The notes: generated by a model not told the origin, from the letters alone. A stretch of DNA of 64,000 bases from Dryocola sp051297175 (GCF_051297175.1 NZ_JBINNY010000001.1:2294001-2358000), one strand, 5' to 3'. Counted from the stretch's first letter, positions 16,813-25,907 are shown. A program made the numbers and translations.

Positions 16813-17853
16813 ATGAGTGATAACATTCGTGTCGGGCTAATCGGTTACGGTTACGCCAGTAAGACTTTCCATGCGCCGCTCATTGTTGGCACGCCGGGGA
16901 TGGAGCTTGCGGCCGTATCCAGCAGCGACGAGACAAAGGTTCACACCGACTGGCCGAACATGACGGTGGTTTCTGACCCGCATCATCTGTTTAACGATCC
17001 TGATATTGACCTCATTGTGGTTCCTACCCCAAACGATACCCACTTCCCGCTGGCGAAAGCCGCGCTTGAGGCGGGCAAGCACGTGGTGGTCGATAAGCCC
17101 TTTACCGTGACACTGTCACAGGCTCGCGAGCTGGACGCTCTGGCGAAAAGCCGCGGCCTGCTGCTTTCGGTATTCCACAACCGCCGCTGGGACAGCGATT
17201 TCCTCACGCTGAAGGCGCTGCTCGCCGACGGCACGCTTGGCGAAGTGGCCTATTTCGAATCGCACTTTGATCGCTTTCGCCCACAGGTACGTGACCGCTG
17301 GCGCGAGCAGGCGGGCGTGGGGAGCGGCATCTGGTACGATCTGGGGCCGCACCTTCTCGATCAGGCCATTAATCTCTTTGGCCTGCCGGTCAGCCTGACG
17401 GTCGATTTAGCCCAGCTGCGGCCGGGCGCGCAGGCCACGGATTATTTCCATGCCGTATTGGCCTATCCGCAGCGCCGCGTCGTGCTGCACGGTTCGCTGC
17501 TTGCCGCCGCCGAATCCGCTCGCTACATCGTTCACGGCACGCGCGGAAGCTACATCAAGTACGGCCTCGACCCGCAGGAAGATCGCCTGAAAGCGGGTGA
17601 ACGCCTGCCGCAGGAAGACTGGGGATACGATATGCGCGACGGCGTGCTGACGCTTGCGCAGGGCGAAGTCATGGCAGAGCAGACGCTGCTTACCGTACCG
17701 GGCAACTATCCTGCCTACTATGCCGGTATCCGCGACGCGCTGACCGGCCACGGTGAAAACCCGGTTCCCGCCGCGCAGGCGATTCAGGTTATGGAGCTGA
17801 TTGAGCTGGGCATGGAGTCGTCGAAAAAGCGCGCGACGCTAAACCTGTCCTGA
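16813..17853 (+). CDS. ydgJ: Gfo/Idh/MocA-family oxidoreductase YdgJ
   Basis: A putative NAD(P)-dependent sugar or polyol dehydrogenase of 346 residues, the E. coli length. The N-terminal Rossmann fold starts GLIGYGYASKTFHAP; the family EKP-type motif is present as VVDKPFTVTLSQARELD, where the lysine is the catalytic one, and WYDLGPHLLDQAI follows in the substrate domain. The substrate is not known. It is divergent from the GH1 gene, so the two could share control. Confidence 0.9.
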   Translation: MSDNIRVGLIGYGYASKTFHAPLIVGTPGMELAAVSSSDETKVHTDWPNMTVVSDPHHLFNDPDIDLIVVPTPNDTHFPLAKAALEAGKHVVVDKPFTVTLSQARELDALAKSRGLLLSVFHNRRWDSDFLTLKALLADGTLGEVAYFESHFDRFRPQVRDRWREQAGVGSGIWYDLGPHLLDQAINLFGLPVSLTVDLAQLRPGAQATDYFHAVLAYPQRRVVLHGSLLAAAESARYIVHGTRGSYIKYGLDPQEDRLKAGERLPQEDWGYDMRDGVLTLAQGEVMAEQTLLTVPGNYPAYYAGIRDALTGHGENPVPAAQAIQVMELIELGMESSKKRATLNLS

Positions 17854-17868
17854 TGTGTTAATCGCCAT

Positions 17869-17902
17869 ACCCGGCTCAATTTGTCGAGCCGGGTTCTTCG
17901 TT
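17869..17902 (+). terminator. ydgJ terminator
   Basis: ACCCGGCTC (17869-17877) pairs with GAGCCGGGT (17886-17894) around an 8-nt loop and is followed by TCTTCGTTTT. It separates ydgJ from the transporter gene. Confidence 0.75.
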
Positions 17903-17935
17903 TTCGGCTCGCTAAATAAGAATAAAGGGTAAGCA

Positions 17936-18934
17936 ATGGGTTGGTTGCAACGTCTGAAAATCGATAATTTTTTGCTGGTGATGATTGCCGTGGTGGTCGT
18001 GGCTTCGCTGTTTCCCTGTGAAGGCATCGTTAAGACCGGGTTTGAGTACCTGACGACGGCGGCCATCGCGCTGCTGTTCTTTATGCACGGCGCTAAGCTG
18101 TCCCGCGAGGCGATAGTCGCGGGGATGGGCCACTGGAAGCTGCATCTGGTCGTTTTCCTCAGCACGTTTGCGCTTTTCCCGCTGCTTGGCCTGGCGATGG
18201 GCTTTCTGTCGCCTGCGATTCTCAACCAGCCGCTGTATATGGGCTTCCTGTACCTTTGCGCGCTGCCCGCCACCGTGCAGTCGGCGATTGCCTTTACCTC
18301 CGTCGCCGGCGGCAACGTGGCGGCCGCGGTGTGCAGCGCTTCCGCGTCCAGCATTCTTGGCATTTTCCTTTCCCCGGTGCTGGTTGGCGCGCTGATGAAC
18401 ACCCAGGAAGGCTCGACGGACACGCTGCACGCCATCGGCAAAATCATCATGCAGCTGATGGTGCCGTTTGTGATTGGGCACCTGTCGCGCCCGCTGATTG
18501 GCCGCTGGGTCGACAAGCATAAAAAGCTCATCAGCCTGACGGACCGTTCGTCCATTCTGCTGGTGGTTTACGTCGCCTTTAGCGAGGCGGTGGTGGAAGG
18601 CATCTGGCATCAGGTGAACGGCATCGCGCTGCTGGCGGTGCTGGGCTGTTCGATCGTGCTGCTGGCGATTGTGCTGGTGGTGAATACCTGGGCCGCGCGG
18701 CTGCTGGGCTTTAATACGGCGGATGAAATTACCATCGTATTCTGCGGTTCGAAGAAAAGCCTGGCAAACGGGGTGCCGATGGCGAACGTGCTGTTCCCGG
18801 CAAGTGCGGTAGGAATGATGGTGCTGCCGCTGATGATTTTCCACCAGGTTCAGCTAATGGTGTGTGCGGTGCTGGCGCAGCGCTATGCGCGCAAAACCGC
18901 CAAAGAAAAACGGCAGCTTGAATCAGTTTCCTGA
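17936..18934 (+). CDS. YfeH-like bile acid:sodium symporter family transporter
   Basis: A ten-helix inner-membrane protein of 332 residues related to E. coli YfeH and the SLC10A7 branch of the bile acid:sodium symporter superfamily. The segment LCALPATVQSAIAFTSVAGG and the late FCGSKKSLANGVPMA are family hallmarks. The natural substrate is unknown. In K-12 ydgJ and add are neighbours, so this gene looks like an insertion between them. Its last codons overlap the terminator of convergent add. Confidence 0.85.
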   Translation: MGWLQRLKIDNFLLVMIAVVVVASLFPCEGIVKTGFEYLTTAAIALLFFMHGAKLSREAIVAGMGHWKLHLVVFLSTFALFPLLGLAMGFLSPAILNQPLYMGFLYLCALPATVQSAIAFTSVAGGNVAAAVCSASASSILGIFLSPVLVGALMNTQEGSTDTLHAIGKIIMQLMVPFVIGHLSRPLIGRWVDKHKKLISLTDRSSILLVVYVAFSEAVVEGIWHQVNGIALLAVLGCSIVLLAIVLVVNTWAARLLGFNTADEITIVFCGSKKSLANGVPMANVLFPASAVGMMVLPLMIFHQVQLMVCAVLAQRYARKTAKEKRQLESVS

Positions 18935-18946
18935 CTGAAGCTGCCG
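18902..18946 (-). terminator. add terminator inside the transporter's 3' end
   Basis: On the minus strand CGGCAGCTT (18946-18938) pairs with AAGCTGCCG (18919-18911), an inner TCAG/CTGA pair extends the stem, and TTTTTCTTT follows. The left arm and T-run lie within the last codons of the YfeH-like gene. Confidence 0.8.
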
Positions 18947-18954
18947 CTAAAGGA

Positions 18955-19956
18955 TTAAGCAGCGCGTACTTTAGCCAGCAGCGCCTGCTTTTCCGCCTCG
19001 CTCAGGAAGGCAATTTTTAAACCATTCTCCTGCGCGGTACGTATCTGTGCCGCGCTCAGGCCCGCTTTAGGGGCCGCAACGGTATATTCGTGAACGATGT
19101 CGATCCCCTGAACCGCCGGGTCGTCGGTGTTGATCGTCGCCAGTACGCCATGTTCGAGGAATTTCACCAGCGGGTGCTTATCAAGCGTCGCGACCGTGCT
19201 GGTTTGAATATTGGACGTCAGGCAGGACTCGATGCCGATACCTTGCTCCGCCAGGAAATCCATCAGCGCGAGGTCTTCAATCGCCTTAACGCCGTGGCCG
19301 ATACGCTCGGCACCCAGCTCGCGAATAGCCTGCCAGATGCTTTCCGGACCGGCCGCTTCACCTGCGTGAACGGTAATGCGCCAGCCGGCGTCACGCGCGC
19401 GGTTAAAGTGGTTTAAGAACAGGCTGCCGGGGAAGCCAAGCTCGTCGCCCGCCAGATCCAGCGCGGTAATTTCATCGCGGTGGGCGAGCAGGGCGTCCAG
19501 CTCGGCCTGACAGGCCGCTTCGCCAAAAGTACGGCTCATGATGCCAATCAAACGGGCTTCCACGCCAAAGTCGCGGCAGCCTTCGCGCACGCCAGCAATC
19601 ACGGCTTCAACCACGCCCGCCACCGGCAGGTTGTGGCTCATCGCCATGTAGCCCGGCGAGAAACGCAGTTCGACGTAGTGCAGGCCGTTGCGGGCGGCAT
19701 CTTCGATGTTTTCCCACGCCACGCGGCGGCAGGCATCAAGCGTTGCCAGAACCTTCACGCCCCAGTCCAGCTTTTGCAGGAAGCTCACCAGGTCAGGTGC
19801 GGTATCTACAACCTGAACGTGCGGAATTAAGGATTCGATTGAGGAAGCCGGGAGCACAAGATTATGCTGGCGGCCGAGGTCAAGGATGGTTTGAGCACGA
19901 ATATTGCCATCAAGGTGGCGGTGCAAATCGGTTAACGGCAGGGTGGTATCAATCAT
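18955..19956 (-). CDS. add: Adenosine deaminase
   Basis: A cytoplasmic zinc enzyme that deaminates adenosine and deoxyadenosine to inosine and deoxyinosine in purine salvage. The zinc and catalytic motifs are visible: LHRHLDGN, ITVHAGEAAGPESIW, RIGHG and SINTDDP-like TINTDDP. The ATG at 19956 gives MIDTTLPLTDLHRHL and 333 residues as in E. coli; the upstream in-frame start at 19989 is not supported. Confidence 0.97.
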   Translation of the reverse strand: MIDTTLPLTDLHRHLDGNIRAQTILDLGRQHNLVLPASSIESLIPHVQVVDTAPDLVSFLQKLDWGVKVLATLDACRRVAWENIEDAARNGLHYVELRFSPGYMAMSHNLPVAGVVEAVIAGVREGCRDFGVEARLIGIMSRTFGEAACQAELDALLAHRDEITALDLAGDELGFPGSLFLNHFNRARDAGWRITVHAGEAAGPESIWQAIRELGAERIGHGVKAIEDLALMDFLAEQGIGIESCLTSNIQTSTVATLDKHPLVKFLEHGVLATINTDDPAVQGIDIVHEYTVAAPKAGLSAAQIRTAQENGLKIAFLSEAEKQALLAKVRAA

Positions 19957-20051
19957 GGTCGCACTCTTTTTTTGATTAAAGTGCGCCACATTATAAAAAC
20001 ATTCATGGGTAAAATGCTATCTGCCGACAAGAATTAAGTTGCGCAATAATT

Positions 20052-20069
20052 CGGGGAGTTGCCTCCCCG
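20052..20069 (-). terminator. malY terminator
   Basis: CGGGGAG (20052-20058) and CTCCCCG (20063-20069) pair around a 4-nt loop, six nt after the malY stop. The minus-strand tail is AATTATTG, only moderately T-rich. Confidence 0.6.
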
Positions 20070-20074
20070 TTGCG

Positions 20075-21247
20075 TCATTGCAGCGATTTAATCGCGGCGA
20101 CCAGGCGTTTCACCCCGTCTTCGAGCTTGCTGCGCGGGCAGCCTGCGTTCAATCGAATAAAGCCGTTACCTTCCTCGCCGTAGGTATACCCCGGCATGAT
20201 GGCGACTTTTTGCTGCTCGATTAACGTTTTTTGCAGCGCTTTATCATCAAGGCCCAGCGGGCGAAGATCGATCCAGGCCAGATAGGTTGCCTGCGGCGGC
20301 TGCCAGTTGAGTTGCGCAAACTCACCGTTAAGCGTGTCGGCCACGTACTGCAGATTGTCCTGCAGATAGGCCCGCAGAGCATCAAGCCAGGCTTCGCCTT
20401 CGCGATAGGCCGCGATGTGGGCAACCAGCGCAAGAACAGCAGGCGATGAAAGACCGTCCTGACCTTTCAGTACGCTAAGGTAGCCCTGGCGGTCGCCTTC
20501 ATCGCTAATCAGCCCGTAGGCACCGGTCAACGCCGGGATGTTGAAGCTCTTCGAACCCGATGTCAGCAGCGCCCAGGCGCCTTTCCCCACTTCGCTCCAC
20601 GGCGTGTGCCGGTGGCCTTCCCAAACCATATCCATATGGATTTCATCGCTAATTACGCGCACGCCGTGGCGTTCGCACAGATCGGCCATGGTTTCTAATT
20701 CTTCGCGCGACCACACTTTGCCGGTTGGGTTTTGCGGGCTGCAAAGCAGCATGATTTTGCATTCAGGTTTCGCGAGCTGCATTTCAAGATGGGCCATATC
20801 GCACACCCAGCCAGCCGCCGTGTTTTGCAGCGGTGCGCTAAGCACCCGGCGCTTATTGCCTTCTATCGCTTTATAAAACGCGTCGTAAGCAGGCGTGTGG
20901 ATAAGCACCGCGTCGCCGGGTTCAGACCACTGACGCACCAGCTGTGAAACCATGTAAATCACCGACGGGCCGTAAACCACGCTTTCGGGATCGATAACGC
21001 TGTTAAAGCGCTTTTGATACCAGTGGGCGATGGCGCCGATAAAATCGTCATTCTTCCAGCGGCTGTAGCCGAGGACGCCGTGGCTTAGGCGCAGGCTTAG
21101 CGCGGAGAGAATGACCGGGGCGGTCGGAAAGTCCATATCGGAGATAGTGAAGGGGAGCAAATCAGCCGCGCCGAAGCGGTCTGCCACGTAGTCCCACTGG
21201 GTACACCACGTGCCGTGACGGTCGACCGGCGTTGAAAAATCGAACAT
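20075..21247 (-). CDS. malY: Cystathionine beta-lyase / maltose regulon modulator MalY
   Basis: A PLP enzyme of the aminotransferase fold with C-S lyase activity; in E. coli it also binds MalT and represses the maltose regulon. The PLP lysine lies in SGSKSFNIPALTGA, and CSPQNPTGKVW and the C-terminal RLNAGCPRSKLE are typical. The ATG at 21247 gives 390 residues, the E. coli length; the frame extends four codons further up. It is the second gene of malXY, but 86 nt with a terminator-like hairpin separate it from malX. Confidence 0.95.
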   Translation of the reverse strand: MFDFSTPVDRHGTWCTQWDYVADRFGAADLLPFTISDMDFPTAPVILSALSLRLSHGVLGYSRWKNDDFIGAIAHWYQKRFNSVIDPESVVYGPSVIYMVSQLVRQWSEPGDAVLIHTPAYDAFYKAIEGNKRRVLSAPLQNTAAGWVCDMAHLEMQLAKPECKIMLLCSPQNPTGKVWSREELETMADLCERHGVRVISDEIHMDMVWEGHRHTPWSEVGKGAWALLTSGSKSFNIPALTGAYGLISDEGDRQGYLSVLKGQDGLSSPAVLALVAHIAAYREGEAWLDALRAYLQDNLQYVADTLNGEFAQLNWQPPQATYLAWIDLRPLGLDDKALQKTLIEQQKVAIMPGYTYGEEGNGFIRLNAGCPRSKLEDGVKRLVAAIKSLQ

Positions 21248-21255
21248 AGAACCTC

Positions 21256-21282
21256 GCAAAAACGGGCACCGCAGTGCCCGTT
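21256..21282 (-). terminator. Intercistronic terminator between malX and malY
   Basis: On the minus strand AACGGGCAC (21282-21274) pairs with GTGCCCGTT (21269-21261) around a 4-nt loop and runs into TTTTTGCG. It ends 14 nt before the malY start codon, so it may lower malY relative to malX. Confidence 0.75.
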
Positions 21283-21291
21283 ACGGTTGAA

Positions 21292-21319
21292 GGGTGGATA
21301 AACGTCGCCGCCATCCACC
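21292..21319. repeat. REP-like element between malX and malY
   Basis: GGTGGAT (21293-21299) and ATCCACC (21313-21319) flank AAACGTCGCCGCC, and the sequence GAAG stands where REP elements have GTAG. Layout and size resemble the REPs at 51061-51732. Confidence 0.45.
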
Positions 21320-21333
21320 ACGGTGCCCGCTGT

Positions 21334-22926
21334 TTATGCCAGAGCGGTACCCATCAGGCCTGCCATTTCATCTTTAACCGACTGGACCTGCGGCCCAATC
21401 ACCACCTGCAGGTTGTGCTGGTTAAGCTGTACGACGCCGATTGCGCGGAGGTTTTTCAGCGCGGCGCTGTCAACCAACGACATGTCTTTTACCGACATAC
21501 GCAGGCGGGTGAGGCAGTTATCCAGAGAAACGATATTCTCCGCGCCGCCGAGCGCTGCCAGCATCGCCGGGACATTGTAACCGGATTTGCCAACCTGACC
21601 GACGACCGCTTTCTCTACGCTGCCTGCCGTTTCGATATCGCGACCGGGGGTTTTGATATTGAAGCGGGTAATCGCGAAGCGGAAGATGCAGTAGTAGGCC
21701 GCAAACCAGATTGCCGCAACCACCGGCACGAAGTACCACTTGGTGGACAGACCGTGCAGGATACCAAACACCACGAAGTCGATAATGTTGCCGTCGGTGT
21801 TACCAATGGTGACGCCCAGAACAGCCATAATCGTGAAGCCAAGGCCGGTCAGCAGGGCGTGGATAACGTACAGTACCGGAGCCACAAACAGGAACAGGAA
21901 TTCCAGCGGTTCGGTCGTCCCGCCAACCACGCAGGCAATAACGCCGGAAATCAGCAGGCCTTTAATTTTATGACGGTTTTCCGGGCGAGCACAGTGGTAC
22001 ATCGCCAGCGCAGCGCCAGGCAGACCGCCCAGGAAGGCAGGCATTTTACCCTGTGACAGGAAGCGGGTTGCGCTTTCAGAGAAGCCGTGCACCGTTGGGC
22101 AGCTCAGCTGTGCCTGGAAGATGGTCAGCGCGCCGCTGACGCTGTGGCCGCAGACGTCCATGGTGCCACCGGCATCGCTGAAGCGAATTAACGCTACCAG
22201 AATGTGGTGCAGGCCGAATGGCAGCAGCAGACGTTCGCCGGTACCGAAGATCATCGGGCCAAACACGCCCGCGCTGTTGATCATGTTGCCAAGCGCGTTG
22301 ATCCCAACCGCAAACACTGGCCAGATAAGCGGAATAAGCAGACCCACAACGCCCATCACCAGCGTGGTGATAATAGGCACAAAACGGGTGCCGCCGAAGA
22401 AGGCCAGCGCATCAGGCAGACGCACGTTGTGGAAACGCTCGTGCAGCATGAAGACAATCACGCCGACGATAACCGCGCCCAGAATACCGGTGTCGATAGA
22501 CTGAATACCCAGAATGTTCTGGATGTTATTGGCTTTCAGGATGGCCGCGTCGGTGGTTGGCAGGATCCCTTTCACGGTCAGCCAGAAGTTGACCGCAAGG
22601 TTCATTACCGCATAGCCAACGAAACCGGCGAACGCCGCAACGCCTTTGTTCTCGCGCACCAGGCCTAGAGGGATGGCGATACAGAACATAATTGGCAGGA
22701 AGCTAAAGGCAAACGAGCCAACTTTGCTCATCCAGCCGAAGAGAAGCTGTAAAATCGGGTTGCCCAACGCGGGCAGAAGGGTGACAACATCATGGCTGCC
22801 TAACGAGCTGCCGATGCCAAGCATAATGCCGCAGAACGATAGCAGGGCCACCGGCAGCATAAAGGTTTTGCCAAGGTTTTGAAAAAACTCCCAAAGCGTG
22901 ATTTTTTGTGGTGTATTAGCCGCCAT
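21334..22926 (-). CDS. malX: PTS enzyme IICB component MalX
   Basis: A glucose/maltose-family PTS permease of 530 residues, the E. coli length. The hydrophobic EIIC part occupies roughly residues 1-420 and the cytoplasmic EIIB domain the end; the phosphorylated cysteine is Cys471 in SLDNCLTRLRM. E. coli MalX can move glucose and maltose by facilitated diffusion, but its true substrate is unsettled. It is divergent from malI, with two MalI operators in the gap. Confidence 0.96.
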   Translation of the reverse strand: MAANTPQKITLWEFFQNLGKTFMLPVALLSFCGIMLGIGSSLGSHDVVTLLPALGNPILQLLFGWMSKVGSFAFSFLPIMFCIAIPLGLVRENKGVAAFAGFVGYAVMNLAVNFWLTVKGILPTTDAAILKANNIQNILGIQSIDTGILGAVIVGVIVFMLHERFHNVRLPDALAFFGGTRFVPIITTLVMGVVGLLIPLIWPVFAVGINALGNMINSAGVFGPMIFGTGERLLLPFGLHHILVALIRFSDAGGTMDVCGHSVSGALTIFQAQLSCPTVHGFSESATRFLSQGKMPAFLGGLPGAALAMYHCARPENRHKIKGLLISGVIACVVGGTTEPLEFLFLFVAPVLYVIHALLTGLGFTIMAVLGVTIGNTDGNIIDFVVFGILHGLSTKWYFVPVVAAIWFAAYYCIFRFAITRFNIKTPGRDIETAGSVEKAVVGQVGKSGYNVPAMLAALGGAENIVSLDNCLTRLRMSVKDMSLVDSAALKNLRAIGVVQLNQHNLQVVIGPQVQSVKDEMAGLMGTALA

Positions 22927-22982
22927 AACGACTCCTGTACCCTGGTTGATTAAAGTTAATTACTGTACGAAACGGAGCGGAT

Positions 22983-22998
22983 GATAAAACGTTTTATC
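22983..22998. promoter_or_regulatory. MalI operator proximal to malX
   Basis: GATAAAACGTTTTATC is a perfect 16-bp palindrome identical to the operator known for E. coli MalI. It lies 57 nt upstream of the malX start. Confidence 0.9.
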
Positions 22999-23060
22999 AG
23001 ATTTTATTGCGCACTGGATCACAGAATATATACGATACAGAGTGCTTAATACTGACTCTT

Positions 23061-23078
23061 GGGTAAAACGTTTTACCC
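23061..23078. promoter_or_regulatory. MalI operator proximal to malI
   Basis: GGGTAAAACGTTTTACCC is a perfect 18-bp palindrome sharing the TAAAACGTTTTA core with the malX-side site. It lies 38 nt before the malI start and fits autorepression. Confidence 0.88.
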
Positions 23079-23115
23079 GTAGCTTTACCTGAATCACGGA
23101 GGACCCGTTTTACCA

Positions 23116-24150
23116 ATGACTTCCCTGGCCAAAAAGATCACCATTAATGATGTAGCCGATGCCGCAGGCGTTTCCGTTACCACCGTCTCGCTGGTGCTGA
23201 GCGGAAAAGGTCGAATATCAAGCGCCACCGGGCTACGGGTTAATGAAGCTATCGAAAAGCTTGGCTTCGTGCGCAACCGCCAGGCGGCGTCGCTACGCGG
23301 CGGGCTGAGCGGCGTCATTGGTCTGATCGTGCGCGATCTGTGCAATCCTTTTTACGCGGAGCTGACGGCTGGGCTTACGGACGAGCTGGAAAAGCAGGGG
23401 ATGCTGCTGTTTCTGACGCAGAGCGGGTCGAATGGGCAACACATGCAGCGCTGCTTCGAAACGCTCGTTTCACAGGGCGTGGACGGCATTATTATCGCCG
23501 GTGCGGCAGGTCAGGGCGCGGAGCTGCGCGAGCTGGCGGAACAAAAGCATCTGCCGCTGGTCTTTGCATCACGCGCGAGCTACCTCGACGAAGCCGATAT
23601 TATCCGCCCGGACAATATGCAGGCCGCGCAGCTGGTGACCGAACATCTTATTAAACGCGGGCATCAGCGAATCGCCTGGCTCGGCGGCAGAGGCTCGTCC
23701 TTAACCCGCGCCGAACGCCTCGGCGGCTACTGTTCGACGCTCCTCAAATACGGCCTGCCGTTCCACAGCGACTGGATTGTTGAATGCGAATCTAGCCAGA
23801 AGCAGGCGGCAGACGCCATTACCACCTTGCTGCACCACAATCCGAGCATTACCGCCGTGCTGTGCCATAACAATACCATCGCCATGGGCGCGTGGTTTGG
23901 CCTGCTGCGCGCGGGCAGGCAGAGCGGAGAAGGGAGTATGGACAGCTACTACGACCGGCACGTTGCGCTGGCCGCTTTTGCCGAGGTCATGGATGAAGAG
24001 CTGGACGATCTGCCGCTGACGTGGGTTTCAACGCCCGCGCGGGAGATAGGCCGCAGTGCAGGGCTGCGCATTCTGGAGCGAGCAAAAAACGGGGATGAGG
24101 AGGCGCGTAGCCAGATAATGCCCGCGCGGCTGGTGGTGCGGAATAGCTGA
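23116..24150 (+). CDS. malI: LacI-family repressor MalI
   Basis: A LacI/GalR repressor of 344 residues that controls malXY and itself. The N-terminal helix-turn-helix is clear: ITINDVADAAGVSVTTVSLV, followed by the hinge region, and then a periplasmic-binding-protein-like effector domain (GVIGLIVRDLCNPFYAEL). The inducer is unknown. It is transcribed away from malX, and both palindromic operators lie in the 189-nt gap. Confidence 0.96.
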   Translation: MTSLAKKITINDVADAAGVSVTTVSLVLSGKGRISSATGLRVNEAIEKLGFVRNRQAASLRGGLSGVIGLIVRDLCNPFYAELTAGLTDELEKQGMLLFLTQSGSNGQHMQRCFETLVSQGVDGIIIAGAAGQGAELRELAEQKHLPLVFASRASYLDEADIIRPDNMQAAQLVTEHLIKRGHQRIAWLGGRGSSLTRAERLGGYCSTLLKYGLPFHSDWIVECESSQKQAADAITTLLHHNPSITAVLCHNNTIAMGAWFGLLRAGRQSGEGSMDSYYDRHVALAAFAEVMDEELDDLPLTWVSTPAREIGRSAGLRILERAKNGDEEARSQIMPARLVVRNS

Positions 24151-24182
24151 GGTTATTGGTTGCGTTTTTTGTGTTGCGGTCT

Positions 24183-24212
24183 GGCGGGTGATACTGCGCT
24201 TACCCGCCCTAC
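24183..24212 (-). repeat. REP element between malI and ydgA
   Basis: GGCGGGT and ACCCGCC arms flank GATACTGCGCTT, and the element ends in CTAC, that is GTAG at the head on the minus strand. A partial copy (GGACGGGTAAG) follows at about 24223-24233. It lies between convergent genes. Confidence 0.75.
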
Positions 24213-24242
24213 AAAATTAGCAGGACGGGTAAGTGTTTGAAC

Positions 24243-25775
24243 TTACTGCTGCGGCTGTGCCGGAGCAGGCGCTTCAAGCTCTGGCGCTGGAGGCGCAACG
24301 TCGGTACCCGGCAGGCCGAACATCCCCACCAGATCGCCCAACGACATTTTCTGACCGTTCAGCGTCGCCTGGCCGTTTGCATACTGCAGGCTGGAAACGA
24401 TGCTGTTGTCTTCCATCGTGGTCACGCGGAACATCTGGCCCATCGCCGCCAGGCCTTTAATCTGCTGGCCTGCAAGCTTCGCCGCATCTTCCTGCTTGTA
24501 GCCTTCCAGCTGTGCAACCTGGGTCATCAGCTCGGTCGCCATGTCCATTGGGATCACCAGCTTGCCGTCGAGGGACTTCACCACGCGATCGAGCTGCTGC
24601 TCAGGGGTGGTGACTTCACCCGTCGCGCCTTCCGGGTTTTTCAGGAACAGGGAAAGGTTGAAGGTGCTTTCGCCCTTGTCGTTTTTCCAGCTCAGCGGGG
24701 CCACGGTAACCACCGGGTTGCCTTTCAACAGCAGCGGGAAGTTCGCCGCAAACACTTCAATCACCTTTTGCTGATAAACTTCTGGGTTTTCCATCACCGC
24801 CGGGTCGGCCAGCAGTTTCTGGGATTCCGCGTTATATTTCTGGCTGAATTCGTGCATGGCGGCACCGTCGATATTGCCGACTTTCAGCGTCAGCTTGCCG
24901 CTGCCCATATTCTGGTTCTGCACCTTCAGCGCATCGATGGAGTAATCGATCTGTCCGGCGAGATGTTTTTTATCGTCCTGAATTTCGGATTTCGCGTTCA
25001 GCTTAAAGCCTTCGAACACCGCCATTTCTTTGCCTTCAACGGCGATGGCAAGCTTATCGATGGAGGCTTTCTGTTCGCCCACGCGCTCGTCAAAGTCGCT
25101 GCGCGAGCTGTTGCCTTCGGTTTTGACGCCGTTAAAGGTCATCTGCACGTGCTGGCCGTACTGGTTGACGGTGTTGACAAGGCCGCTTTCCGCTTCGCCA
25201 TTGAGGGCGATTTTGTTGCCTTCACCGTCTACGTCAGCGGTGAACTGGCCGCCGCTAAAGGCGACTTTTTCCTGACCGTTTTCATAGTTCAGCGGCAGGA
25301 GATCGATGTCGGAAGAGGTCGCGCCGCTGTAGCCCACGCGCGTTTGCGCATCGATAAAGGACTGGCCTTTAGTGATGTCAAACAGCGGCTTGGTGGTTGG
25401 GTTGTTGACCAGCACGGTGCGAATGGAAGCCATGCTCGGGATCAGGTTGAATTTTTTCAGCTGGGCGAACGGGAAAGGACCGTGATCGATGGTTTCAGCA
25501 AACACCACGCTCTGGTCGGGCTTCAGGAAAGCGCTCTGCGTGCCGGCCGTTGGCTTCACGACCAGCTCCATGCTGCTGTGGAAAAGTCCACGATGATAAT
25601 TCTGGTAGCTCAGCGTCAGGCCCGCTTCCGGCGACGCTCTGTTTAACTCGCCGTTCGCGTTGCCGATCATCTCGGCCATACGCCCTTCAAGCTGTTTACC
25701 GGTGTACCAGGCCGCGCCCGTCCACACCACGCCCAGCGCAACAATCACACCTACCGCAACCAGAGATTTTTTCAT
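24243..25775 (-). CDS. ydgA: DUF945 family protein YdgA
   Basis: A cell-envelope protein of unknown function, 510 residues, close to the E. coli length. It starts with a signal/anchor helix (LVAVGVIVALGVVWTGAAWY), so most of the chain should lie in the periplasm; DUF945 fills the rest. The C-terminus is rich in Pro, Ala and Gln (PAPELEAPAPAQPQQ). It lies downstream of manA, behind the manA terminator, as in K-12. Confidence 0.9.
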   Translation of the reverse strand: MKKSLVAVGVIVALGVVWTGAAWYTGKQLEGRMAEMIGNANGELNRASPEAGLTLSYQNYHRGLFHSSMELVVKPTAGTQSAFLKPDQSVVFAETIDHGPFPFAQLKKFNLIPSMASIRTVLVNNPTTKPLFDITKGQSFIDAQTRVGYSGATSSDIDLLPLNYENGQEKVAFSGGQFTADVDGEGNKIALNGEAESGLVNTVNQYGQHVQMTFNGVKTEGNSSRSDFDERVGEQKASIDKLAIAVEGKEMAVFEGFKLNAKSEIQDDKKHLAGQIDYSIDALKVQNQNMGSGKLTLKVGNIDGAAMHEFSQKYNAESQKLLADPAVMENPEVYQQKVIEVFAANFPLLLKGNPVVTVAPLSWKNDKGESTFNLSLFLKNPEGATGEVTTPEQQLDRVVKSLDGKLVIPMDMATELMTQVAQLEGYKQEDAAKLAGQQIKGLAAMGQMFRVTTMEDNSIVSSLQYANGQATLNGQKMSLGDLVGMFGLPGTDVAPPAPELEAPAPAQPQQ

Positions 25776-25827
25776 CGTGTCCTGTCCATTTTGAAGCGGC
25801 GGCCAGATTTCCCCTGACCGTCCAATG

Positions 25828-25848
25828 AAAAACGCCCGCAGGCGTTTT
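25828..25848 (-). terminator. manA terminator
   Basis: AAAACGCC and GGCGTTTT form a perfect 8-bp stem around CGCA between manA and ydgA. The A side gives a T-tail on the minus strand. Confidence 0.75.
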
Positions 25849-25907
25849 AGAAAACTATCGCTGTAAGCTTAGCAACCCATACGTAAAAGATCAGTAAGTT
25901 ACTTTAC

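Noticed and set aside
24237..25646. A 469-codon open frame opposite ydgA
   Set aside because: It is antisense to a full-length conserved gene; its length comes from codon bias and the composition (rich in His, Gln and Arg) is unlike a real protein.
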